This document shows, piece after piece, positions 15,298 to 24,073 of a stretch of 42,793 nucleotides of DNA. The stretch lies in contig CAYJCU010000009.1 in the NCBI GenBank assembly GCA_964368765.1, positions 1 through 42,793 of the forward strand, read 5' to 3'. Made by a program: the position numbers and the translations under genes. This stretch comes from JADFUS01 sp964368765 (GTDB lineage Bacteria > Bacteroidota > Bacteroidia > Bacteroidales > Rikenellaceae). Under the pieces are notes generated by a model. It did no database searches. It was not told the DNA's origin and saw only the letters and a list, made by a program, of their open reading frames with translations. The stretch's first letter is position 1, and every line of letters begins with the position of its first letter.

Positions 15298-18200
15298 ATG
15301 AAACAAAGATTAAAAAATCAAATGAAGAGTACTCTGTTATTCTTTATGTTATTTGCTTTCTCATTACCTGCTTTTGCTAATAATAGCTCAGTAGTTAAGA
15401 GTGAGGAGAGAGTAAATATTCAAGAGGCATTCAAAGATAGTAAGCTATCTTTAGATGCTAGTGATATGTCGTTCGTCGATATTTTATCACAGATTCGTAA
15501 GCTAACTGGCGTTGGCTTTATAATAGAGGAGAACATTAACCCAAAAGATATGGGATTATTCTCTATTGAAGTAAAAGATGCGACTATTGAGCAGACTCTA
15601 GAGGAGTTACTATCAGGCACTAAATATGGTTATGAGGTAACAGAATCAGAGATAATCATTAAAGAGCTTCCAAGAGACAGCCGTAAGATGCAAGAGGAGG
15701 AGGATAAAACTAAGACTGTAACAGGTAGAATTCTTGATACAGATAAGAATCCACTTGCAGGTGCTATGATTTTATCATTAGCTACACAAAACGGTGCTAT
15801 CTCTGATGCTGAGGGTAACTTCGCTATCTCAGTAGAGAATGGTGACGATATAGAGATTACTTTCTTAGGTTTTAAAACTAAGACTATCAGAATTAAAAGA
15901 GAGACATCTAACCTGCTTGTAGTACTTGAAATTGACGCAGAGGATGTAGGAGATGTTACAGTAGTAGGTTTTGGTGAGCAAAAGACAGAGAGTCTTGTTT
16001 CATCTGTTACTACGGTAAGAGCTAAAGATCTTAAGTCATCAAGTTCTGACCTTACAACACAGTTTGCGGGTAAGATTGCCGGTATGATCGGTTGGCAGAC
16101 AGGTGGTATTCCTGGTGCACTTACTGAGGGCGAGATGAATACAAAATTCTATATTCGTGGTATTACATCTTTCCAACAAGGTGCAAATATAGACCCACTT
16201 ATCCTTATTGATGGTGTAGAGAGCTCGAAACTAGATCTTGCTCGTCTTAACCCAGATGATATTGATAGTTTCTCTGTACTTAAAGATGCAACAGCAACAG
16301 CAATGTATGGTGCTCGTGGTGCTAATGGTGTTATCCTTGTTGAGACTAAGAAAGGTACTGAGGGAGAGGTTTATACTTCTGCTTATTATGAGGTTGTTTC
16401 ATCATCAGCTACTTCAGATATTGATGTTGTAGATCCGCTAACTTATATGACTAAATATAATGAGGCATTATTAAACAACGACCCAACAGCATCTCCAAAA
16501 TATAGTGTTGAGGATATTGCAAGAAGAAGTTACTCTAACTATCCATCATACGTGTACCCGAATAATGACTGGTATGATATTATGTTTAAGGATATGAGTG
16601 TTAACCACCGTATGGGTGTTAGTATTCGTGGTGGTTCTAGAATCCTTCAATATTTTGCATCTGTTTCGCATAACCGTGATCAAGGTATGTTAAAGACAGA
16701 CCAACTTAATCAGTTTGATGTTAATATTAGCAATAATACTACTTCATTCAGAGCAAACCTTAATATACAACTTAAGGCGGGTATTAGCCTTAATATCAAT
16801 ACATCTGCAAATATAGATAAGTATCATGGTCCATCACAAGATGTGACACAAGCTTATGGTCTTGCTTTCCAAGCATCTCCAGTAGATTTTGCATATATGT
16901 ATCCACAAGAGACTGTTAATGATGGCGTTTATATGTGGGATCACTTACGTTTCGGAGGATCTGATGATTCAGGAACTAACCCATATATGTTAATTCACTC
17001 TGGTTACACTACTCGTTCTCGTTTCTCGGGAGTAAATAGAGTAGAGTATATCCAAGATCTTGATCAAATCACTAAAGGTCTTGAGTTTAGAGCTAGTGTA
17101 TCTTTCTCTAATGAGGCTTACTACACAAAGGCTTATGTTACTACTCCTGCACAGTATGCTCTTCAAGAGTATGACTTAGAGACGGGTGTTCCAACACTTC
17201 GTCCATTAACTGATGGTTCTTCTGCAGCACTTGCTATGGACCAAAACAATACAGGCTCTTCTGTATCTGATAGAGTTCAGTATGAGGCACGTCTTTATCA
17301 CGTTGCTGCGTGGGATAAGCACCAAACATCTGTTACAGTTGTTGGTCAGGCTCAAACAGAGGATAACAGTAGTGCTGGTAGCGTAGTAGTTGATAACTTT
17401 GAAAGACGTAATATGGGTCTTTCTATGCGTGGTACTTATGGTTACAAAGATAGATATTTCTTTGAGGGTAGCTTTGGTTATAACGGCTCTGAGCGTTTCT
17501 CTAGCGAGAACAAGATGGGATTCTTCCCTGCAGGAGGTTTCGCATGGTTAGTATCTAAAGAGGAGTGGATGCAAGGTGTATCTTCATGGTTATCTTTCCT
17601 TAAGTTACGTGCTTCTTACGGTTTTGTAGGTAATGATGGTGTTGTTAGCAGCCCTCGTTTTATCTACCTATCATATATCGGAACTCCACAGCTTCAAGAC
17701 CCAGTTATTGGTGGAACTTCATTTACAGGTTATGACATCTCTACTTACGCTAACCCTAATCTAGGTTGGGAGATTGCAGAGACACTTAACTTAGGTATGG
17801 ATGTTAAGCTTTTCAATGGTGATATTGAGTTCACTCTAGAGGCTTATCGTTCAATCCGTCATAACATTCTTGACTATCGTATCACTATTCCTGCTCACGT
17901 AGGTATCGGTTCTGCTCAGCTTGATAATGTTGGTACTTCGCTTTCGCAAGGTTTCGATTTATCTCTTAAGTATCAGAAGCAGTTCTCTAGTGATCTATGG
18001 ATGATTCTTAATGCAACAGCTACTTACTCAACAGCTAGATATGAGGAGATTTTAGAGGCTTCTAATAAGCCAGAGTGGCAGAAGAAACAAGGACAAGAGA
18101 TTTCTCAGCAAATTGGTTATATTGCAGAGGGTCTATTCCGTGATCAAGCCGAGATTGATAACTCTCCAACGCAGCCAGGTAACCCACAGCCAGGAGATAT

Positions 18201-18786
18201 CCGTTACCGTGATATTAATGGTGATGGTCTTATTGATATTGAGGATGCAACTTATATCGGTTACCCAGAGACACCTCGTTTAGTATATGGTATCAATGGT
18301 AATATTACATATAAGAGTTTCGAATTTAATTTTGCATTCCAAGGTTCAGGACAGCGTTCATTCTTCGTGAATCCTAGTTCTATAACTCCATTCTTAGATG
18401 GTAGAGCACTATTAACAGCTATTAATGATTCTCACTGGTCAGAGACAAACATGTCATCTAACCCATTTTGGCCACGCTTAACAACTACTAGTGTGTTAGA
18501 CTCTAATATACTTGAAGATTGGTATGGTGGTGGTGGTGATGTTCGTAAGAGTACATATTTCATGGATGAGGTAGAGTTCTTACGTTGTACATCATTAGAG
18601 TTAGGTTATTACCTACCTAAAAATATTACAAATAAGCTGAAACTTAGAACTGTAAAGGTTTACGCAAGAGCTAACAACCCTTTCCTAATATCTACTTTTG
18701 ATATTTGGGATGTTGAGTTAGGTGAGAGTGGATTTAACTATCCTATTCAAAAGACCTATTCAGTTGGTGTTAATCTAAGTTTCTAA
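15298..18786 (+). CDS. SusC-like TonB-dependent transporter with STN domain (SusC1)
   Basis: This 1162-residue outer-membrane transporter starts with a signal peptide (to about AFA, residue 27). An STN domain follows at about 48-124, the periplasmic module that contacts FecR proteins. Then come a carboxypeptidase-D-like regulatory domain (about 140-218), a TonB-box-like DVTVVGFGEQK, and a plug with IRGITSFQQGANIDPLILIDGVE and GARGANGVILV, followed by a beta barrel ending in NLSF with a terminal Phe. It is the only SusC in the window with STN, so it is the likely sensor-transporter for the sigma/FecR pair. SusD1 follows by 28 bp. Its Arg codons are often CGT, which suggests strong expression. 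Confidence 0.95.
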   Translation: MKQRLKNQMKSTLLFFMLFAFSLPAFANNSSVVKSEERVNIQEAFKDSKLSLDASDMSFVDILSQIRKLTGVGFIIEENINPKDMGLFSIEVKDATIEQTLEELLSGTKYGYEVTESEIIIKELPRDSRKMQEEEDKTKTVTGRILDTDKNPLAGAMILSLATQNGAISDAEGNFAISVENGDDIEITFLGFKTKTIRIKRETSNLLVVLEIDAEDVGDVTVVGFGEQKTESLVSSVTTVRAKDLKSSSSDLTTQFAGKIAGMIGWQTGGIPGALTEGEMNTKFYIRGITSFQQGANIDPLILIDGVESSKLDLARLNPDDIDSFSVLKDATATAMYGARGANGVILVETKKGTEGEVYTSAYYEVVSSSATSDIDVVDPLTYMTKYNEALLNNDPTASPKYSVEDIARRSYSNYPSYVYPNNDWYDIMFKDMSVNHRMGVSIRGGSRILQYFASVSHNRDQGMLKTDQLNQFDVNISNNTTSFRANLNIQLKAGISLNINTSANIDKYHGPSQDVTQAYGLAFQASPVDFAYMYPQETVNDGVYMWDHLRFGGSDDSGTNPYMLIHSGYTTRSRFSGVNRVEYIQDLDQITKGLEFRASVSFSNEAYYTKAYVTTPAQYALQEYDLETGVPTLRPLTDGSSAALAMDQNNTGSSVSDRVQYEARLYHVAAWDKHQTSVTVVGQAQTEDNSSAGSVVVDNFERRNMGLSMRGTYGYKDRYFFEGSFGYNGSERFSSENKMGFFPAGGFAWLVSKEEWMQGVSSWLSFLKLRASYGFVGNDGVVSSPRFIYLSYIGTPQLQDPVIGGTSFTGYDISTYANPNLGWEIAETLNLGMDVKLFNGDIEFTLEAYRSIRHNILDYRITIPAHVGIGSAQLDNVGTSLSQGFDLSLKYQKQFSSDLWMILNATATYSTARYEEILEASNKPEWQKKQGQEISQQIGYIAEGLFRDQAEIDNSPTQPGNPQPGDIRYRDINGDGLIDIEDATYIGYPETPRLVYGINGNITYKSFEFNFAFQGSGQRSFFVNPSSITPFLDGRALLTAINDSHWSETNMSSNPFWPRLTTTSVLDSNILEDWYGGGGDVRKSTYFMDEVEFLRCTSLELGYYLPKNITNKLKLRTVKVYARANNPFLISTFDIWDVELGESGFNYPIQKTYSVGVNLSF

Positions 18787-18814
18787 TAAATAGATAGTAA
18801 TAAATTATAAAATT

Positions 18815-20776
18815 ATGAATAAGTTATTTAATATATTCGCAATCCTATTTCTATTATTGGTAGGTAGTGGTTGTCAAAAATTCCTAGATTTAGTCCCAGA
18901 GGATGATATTGAGGATCTAGAGACTATATTCGAGAGGGATGTAACTGCAAGAAACTGGTTCAAATCATGCTATGTAAAGATGAATCAGATGTTGCCAGAT
19001 TACTACAATAATCCTTCTTTAATGGGAACAAATGAGTTTGTAATGAATGATATCATGAGAAGAGACAACCAATATACTGGTTTAGCAATCAATGCGGGTC
19101 TTCAAAACTCATATATCCCTTATGCTAATATCTGGTTAGCAGATGGTTTTTACGAGGATATTCGTTATATTAACATCTTCTTAGATAAAGTTGATGGTGT
19201 TTATGATATGCTAGAGGCTGATAAGAGGCTTATGAAGGCAGAGCTTTTAGCTCTTAAGGCACAAATATACTTCGAACTATTACGTAGATATGGACCATTC
19301 ATCATTGTTAATGAGACACTTGATATTACGACTTCAGATAAAGATATGCAGCGCCCTCGTGCGCACTTGGATGACTGTGTTGAAGAGATTGTAACATTGA
19401 TTGATTCTGCTTATGTGAATTTACAGCCTTTGAATCTTAAAGATATATCTAGAAAAACATTCCATAGCCGTGAGTCTGCATTAATGATTAAGGCTCAGGC
19501 TCTATTCTTTGCAGCATCTGACATATTTAATGGTAATGCAATGTATGCTGATGTTAAGAATTATGAGGGTGTTGCTATTTTCCCTCAAATAAAAGACAAA
19601 GAGAAGTGGGGAAGAGCTCTTGAGGCTACTCTTGAGGCTATTGAAGAGGCTGAATCTGGTGGTGTTACGTTGGTGAAAAATCTTGAGACTAAATCTACGG
19701 AGATATTATCAGCTATGTATGATATTGAGAATAGTGTATTAGCTCCAGGTTATGTTAATAGTGAGGCTATTCATATGGTACGTCCTGCCTCTCCTAATAA
19801 TGGTCAAGGTACGCTAGTAAATTTACAGCTTCCTAGAATTGCTCTTTTAGATGGAGCAACTAACCATGCTCACTATAATGTTTCTCACTTAGGAATTTTT
19901 GCTCCATCAATTGAGATGGTTGAGAAATACTATACAGAGAATGGATTACCTCTAGAGGTAGACCCTAACTATTTTGCTGACAAGTATGCTTTTGCTGAGG
20001 AGATTAGAACTGAGATGTATAGAGGAGTTGTTCCAACAGGTGCTAAAACAGTAGCTCTTCACCTACGTCGCGAGCCTCGTTTCTATGCTCATATTGCAGC
20101 TGATAGAACTTACTGGCAGAGAGGACCAACCTCTAACGATAATATTATTGTTGAGGCGCATAAAGGTGAGCTATTTGGTACTACTCTAGACCTTGTTGAT
20201 AATAATCAGTTCCAAAACCACACTGGTTACTGGTGTAAGAAAGGACTTGATTCTGATATTCAAACACAAGAATATTTGTCTTCGATTTCTAACCCAGAGT
20301 ATGGTTATATAGCAATGCGTTTGAGCGAGCTTTATCTAATGGCTTCTGAGGCAGCTAATGAGTATTATGCTACTCCAACAGAGAACGAAAATGTTTATAA
20401 GTGGATTAACTTAGTTAGAGAGCGTGCTGGTATTCCTTCAGTTCAAGAGTCGTGGGAGCAGATTGCTGGTTCTGATTTACATAAATCTCAGGCTGGTATG
20501 AGAACTATCATACGTCAGGAGTGGGCTATTGAGTTTGCATTTGAGGGTACAGCATTCTGGAATAACCGCAGATGGTTAACTGCTGCTGCTGAAATGACTA
20601 AACCACTTAGAGGATGGAATATCTTAGGTACTGATCTTGAGTCTTTCTATCGTAATGGTCAAGGTCCTATGATCGTATGTAGTAGAAATACATTTATGCC
20701 TCCTAGGGATTATCTTTTCCCAATAAAAGCAGAAGAGGTATTAATTTCTGGTATTGTTCAAAATAAAGGTTGGTAA
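18815..20776 (+). CDS. SusD-like surface lipoprotein (SusD1)
   Basis: This 653-residue SusD/RagB-family outer-membrane lipoprotein forms the lid of the SusC1 pore and binds substrate. The signal peptide ends in a lipobox (GSGC, acylated Cys20) followed by QKFLDLVPEDD, a typical SusD start. TPR-like helices include the segment around KAELLALKAQIYFELLRRYGP, and the conserved C-terminal segment contains MRLSELYLMASEAANEYY, NLVRERAGIP and RQEWAIEFAFEG. It is co-transcribed with SusC1. Substrate class is not evident. Confidence 0.95.
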   Translation: MNKLFNIFAILFLLLVGSGCQKFLDLVPEDDIEDLETIFERDVTARNWFKSCYVKMNQMLPDYYNNPSLMGTNEFVMNDIMRRDNQYTGLAINAGLQNSYIPYANIWLADGFYEDIRYINIFLDKVDGVYDMLEADKRLMKAELLALKAQIYFELLRRYGPFIIVNETLDITTSDKDMQRPRAHLDDCVEEIVTLIDSAYVNLQPLNLKDISRKTFHSRESALMIKAQALFFAASDIFNGNAMYADVKNYEGVAIFPQIKDKEKWGRALEATLEAIEEAESGGVTLVKNLETKSTEILSAMYDIENSVLAPGYVNSEAIHMVRPASPNNGQGTLVNLQLPRIALLDGATNHAHYNVSHLGIFAPSIEMVEKYYTENGLPLEVDPNYFADKYAFAEEIRTEMYRGVVPTGAKTVALHLRREPRFYAHIAADRTYWQRGPTSNDNIIVEAHKGELFGTTLDLVDNNQFQNHTGYWCKKGLDSDIQTQEYLSSISNPEYGYIAMRLSELYLMASEAANEYYATPTENENVYKWINLVRERAGIPSVQESWEQIAGSDLHKSQAGMRTIIRQEWAIEFAFEGTAFWNNRRWLTAAAEMTKPLRGWNILGTDLESFYRNGQGPMIVCSRNTFMPPRDYLFPIKAEEVLISGIVQNKGW

Positions 20777-20792
20777 AATAAAATATAATTAG

Positions 20793-20800
20793 TAAATTTG
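20793..20800 (+). promoter_or_regulatory. Possible internal promoter between SusD1 and A1
   Basis: TAAATTTG matches TAnnTTTG, and TTG at 20770-20772, just before the SusD1 stop, sits 20 nt upstream as a -33 element. The 89-bp spacer here is longer than the others in the cassette (28 and 24 bp). It could give A1-B1 expression separate from SusC1-SusD1. Confidence 0.3.
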
Positions 20801-20865
20801 TTGGCTTAAATTTTATAAGTTAAAGTGAACATTATTAAACTGATTAATAAATAGATTATAAATAT

Positions 20866-22263
20866 ATGAAAAATATGTTATATATAATGCTTTTTGCTCT
20901 ACTTTTAGTAGGGTGTAAGCAGGAAGATGACGCCAAATTTGTTACTGACTTATCACAAGTTAGTGTGAAATTTGAACCCATAGCTGGAGGCGCGCTTGTT
21001 AGGTATACACTGCCTAAGAGCGATGATATTCTTGCAATAAATGTAAGATATATCGATGCTCAAGGTTTAGAGGTTATGCGTACAGGAAGTTATTTGACAG
21101 ACACAATGACTCTTATTGGTTTCACTGAGGCTCGTACAGATGTTGAGGCTAGAATAACTATTGCTAATCGTGATTATGTTGAGTCAGATGTTATCGTTGA
21201 TAAATTTAGCACAATAAAATCAGGTACTGTAGCATTCTTTGATGAGTTACAGGTTAATCCTCACTGGGATGGATTCATGATTCAGTATAACGGTTTGGCT
21301 GACACAAGAGGTCTTGCTCACGTTTACTATGTGGGTACTCACTTCGAAACAGGAGATCCAGACACTATACTTTTAGAGACTTTCCCTATTGCTGAGGGCG
21401 TAAATAGTAAATACTATGAGTTAGACCGTGGTGGCAAGAGAAATGATGTTATTATCACAACTCAGGATAATAGAGGTTATATCGCTAAAAGTGTAACTAA
21501 AAGCGATGTTGAGTCGCTATCTAGTATGAAACTTGAGTCAGAGTACTTCTCTTTTAGCTCTAGTAAGAATGTAATTATCAACGATGAAGATTACTATAAG
21601 GTAGGTCAAGCATATCTATTTGATGGTGATACTAAAGGTGAGAAGAATGTTGGTAATGAATCAATCTATGAGTATTACACTTTCATTGCAGGTCCTAATG
21701 CATTTGCTAGTCTTACTGATCCTAATGATGTTAACTCAAACTACTTCCTTATCGATATGAAAGAGAAGAAGCAGCCAGCATCGATTAGAATACACTCTAT
21801 GCTAGATGTACGTAACTTTGTTTGGTTTGATAGAGACGAGGGTGAGGCTAAATTAACTCGTATTTGGGGTGAAATGTATCAAACACTTTTACCTTGTAAT
21901 ATTAAAGTATTCGGAACTAACGATTTAACTCAACCTCTTGAAGATTGGTATGAGTTAGGCGAGGCTGAACAATTACCAGACACAGAGTTAGGTTATAGAT
22001 GGAGTTATGCTTCAGCCGAAAATGGTTCTGCTGCCTATACTATTAACAATTTGGTTGAGTTGAATAGTGCTGACGAACTATATCTGCCTATTGAATTTGA
22101 TGCAGTACGTGAAGATGGTGGAGAGGTTGAGTTCAGATATTTGAGAATAGAGATATACGACACATTTGACTTCTGGAGTTCACATTATGAGTTTGTTGAC
22201 CGTAATGGTGACGGAGGTAAGTATATTACGTTCAATGAGCTTGAGCTTTTTGTTAAAGATTAA
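20866..22263 (+). CDS. DUF4959/DUF5126/DUF5000-like surface lipoprotein (A1)
   Basis: This 465-residue lipoprotein has a signal peptide with lipobox LLVGC (Cys17). An N-terminal fibronectin-like domain carries FEPIAGGALVRY, a middle domain contains HWDGFMIQYNG, and a C-terminal discoidin-like (F5/8 type C) domain starts at LFDGDTKGEKN and ends FNELELFVKD. This order matches what I know as DUF4959-DUF5126-DUF5000 proteins of Bacteroidota utilisation loci, presumed surface glycan-binding proteins. Paralogues A2 (33075) and A3 (39363) share the FDG start and the terminal F-x-E-[LI]-E motif. It would sit on the cell surface beside SusCD. Confidence 0.85.
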   Translation: MKNMLYIMLFALLLVGCKQEDDAKFVTDLSQVSVKFEPIAGGALVRYTLPKSDDILAINVRYIDAQGLEVMRTGSYLTDTMTLIGFTEARTDVEARITIANRDYVESDVIVDKFSTIKSGTVAFFDELQVNPHWDGFMIQYNGLADTRGLAHVYYVGTHFETGDPDTILLETFPIAEGVNSKYYELDRGGKRNDVIITTQDNRGYIAKSVTKSDVESLSSMKLESEYFSFSSSKNVIINDEDYYKVGQAYLFDGDTKGEKNVGNESIYEYYTFIAGPNAFASLTDPNDVNSNYFLIDMKEKKQPASIRIHSMLDVRNFVWFDRDEGEAKLTRIWGEMYQTLLPCNIKVFGTNDLTQPLEDWYELGEAEQLPDTELGYRWSYASAENGSAAYTINNLVELNSADELYLPIEFDAVREDGGEVEFRYLRIEIYDTFDFWSSHYEFVDRNGDGGKYITFNELELFVKD

Positions 22264-22287
22264 TAAACTACAGTAATAGTATAAAAT

Positions 22288-23919
22288 ATGAAAAATAATT
22301 TTAAATATACATCTCTACTCATTGCTCTGCTTGCTTTTGCCTCTTGTGAGACTTTAGAAGATACATATTCAGAGTATGCTGGAGATGGCGCAGTGAGATA
22401 TATGGGAACACCTACTGATATTCAGATTGTTCCTAAATGGGGTGAGTTAGCAGTTACATGGCAAAATGCTATTGACCCAAATATAGAGGAGTTAGAGGTA
22501 AGCTGGAAGTACACAACAAATGATGGTTCTTATGAATTTGTTGATACACTTCCAAAAGGTACAACAAGTTTCGTAGTTCCTGCTCAAGAGTTCCATGATG
22601 ATGCAAATGAGGGTAAAACTGGCATTATTGACGCAGTTCTTAATGCAACTATTGAGGTAAATATTGTTTCGTTAGGCGATAAGATGGATAGTCTGCTTAA
22701 TCGCTCAAAGAATCTAACAGCTTACTCTCGCCCTTATAATGATAATCATGAAGAGGTGTTAGCTTATCCAACGCTTGTTACTTCTCAATACCGAACTAAC
22801 GGTAGCCTTGTTCTTTTCTTCTCAGATTGGAGTAGTAAAATAGAGCATTTAAAGGTAAGATATTGGACTGCAGCTGGTGAGCAAGAGCTTAACTATACAC
22901 AAAATAACCTACCAGAAGATATTACTATCCCTGGGGTTTCGTTAGATAGTATTGTTGTTGAGAGAGATGGTTACCTAGGTGATTATAATGCTGAGGATGA
23001 TACAAATAATGTTAGACGTGTAATTGCAACTGGTATTGCTGTTAATCGCGAGTTTAATAGTGAGTGGTTAGTATTACTTGATAACAAATTCCCAGAGTAC
23101 AATGGTAATTATGGTGGTGATTTCTGCGATAATGTTACAGAGTTAGATGTTGATTTCTCTATGGGTTCGCTAAATGAGATACTTAATTTCCCTAATCTTA
23201 AGACTATTAATTTTGGTTCAAATAGATATATGGGTAATTATGATGCAACGAATCCTGCTATTGATACATCTATCTATTATGCAAGTGTTGTTGAGATTGA
23301 AGAGAGTAAGCGTGCTTTAGAGATTTTAGATGTTGTTAATAGCGGTATTACAGCTAATTTCTATGGTAAACATTTTGATATCGTTTCTAATGTTGATGTT
23401 ACAACAGTTAATGATCTTCCTAATGCTATCATAGACAATTCTCAAACTAACTATCTATTCATTAATAGTGTTGAGGCTAGAAGAGATAGTCAAGAGTATA
23501 CTGATGAGCCTGGACAATCTACTTATGTTAATCGTCTTTATGATGGTGATATTAGCTCAATGTGGACTCCATTCTCTCAGAACGGTGATTCACGTATGTA
23601 TGAATTTACATTCAACATTACAGACGCTCTTATTAATAGTTTTGAGATTACACAGATACCGGTAACGGCTTCTACTCAAGTTGGTCTTATGCCAACAACT
23701 GTAAAAGTTCAGGTATCAAATGATAAAATCACGTGGATTGATGCTTCGGGAGAGGATGCTGTTCAGTTAGGTACTAGTCCTAACGAAACAACAGTGGTTA
23801 GAATTCATCCTAACTATGCTTCTACAACTTACAAGCATGTGAAATTAACTGTTAATGACAATCCTTACGGTACTGGTTTCCAAGTGAATCTTGCCGAGTT
23901 TAGAATTGTTGGAGAATAA
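22288..23919 (+). CDS. DUF4998-like surface lipoprotein with C-terminal discoidin domain (B1)
   Basis: This 543-residue lipoprotein (lipobox FASC, Cys20) opens with TYSEYAGDGAVRYMG, the mark of DUF4998 proteins, followed by a fibronectin-like domain with WGELAVTWQN. A middle region holds a leucine-rich segment (VTELDVDFSMGSLNEILNF then NLKTINFGSNR). The C-terminal F5/8 type C domain has RLYDGDISSMWTPF and VQVSNDKITW. Expected role is glycan or glycoprotein binding at the surface. It follows A1 by 24 bp and a strong terminator lies 15 bp after it. Paralogues are B2 and B3. Confidence 0.85.
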   Translation: MKNNFKYTSLLIALLAFASCETLEDTYSEYAGDGAVRYMGTPTDIQIVPKWGELAVTWQNAIDPNIEELEVSWKYTTNDGSYEFVDTLPKGTTSFVVPAQEFHDDANEGKTGIIDAVLNATIEVNIVSLGDKMDSLLNRSKNLTAYSRPYNDNHEEVLAYPTLVTSQYRTNGSLVLFFSDWSSKIEHLKVRYWTAAGEQELNYTQNNLPEDITIPGVSLDSIVVERDGYLGDYNAEDDTNNVRRVIATGIAVNREFNSEWLVLLDNKFPEYNGNYGGDFCDNVTELDVDFSMGSLNEILNFPNLKTINFGSNRYMGNYDATNPAIDTSIYYASVVEIEESKRALEILDVVNSGITANFYGKHFDIVSNVDVTTVNDLPNAIIDNSQTNYLFINSVEARRDSQEYTDEPGQSTYVNRLYDGDISSMWTPFSQNGDSRMYEFTFNITDALINSFEITQIPVTASTQVGLMPTTVKVQVSNDKITWIDASGEDAVQLGTSPNETTVVRIHPNYASTTYKHVKLTVNDNPYGTGFQVNLAEFRIVGE

Positions 23920-23933
23920 TTATTATACAAAGC

Positions 23934-23980
23934 GATTGAGCTACATGGTTTTTATGTAGCTCAATCCTTGTAATTTTTTT
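23934..23980 (+). terminator. Rho-independent terminator of cassette 1
   Basis: GATTGAGCTACAT (23934-23946) pairs perfectly with ATGTAGCTCAATC (23954-23966) around a 7-nt loop, and seven T end the region (23974-23980). This 13-bp stem separates the anti-sigma/SusC1/SusD1/A1/B1 unit from the BACON-LRR gene. Confidence 0.85.
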
Positions 23981-24073
23981 AATATAGTAAAAGTAGAGTA
24001 GTTTCTGGTTTTTATTCATAGATACTAATTGCCATAAAACTACATTTAATAAACAACTTAATTAATTTTTATT

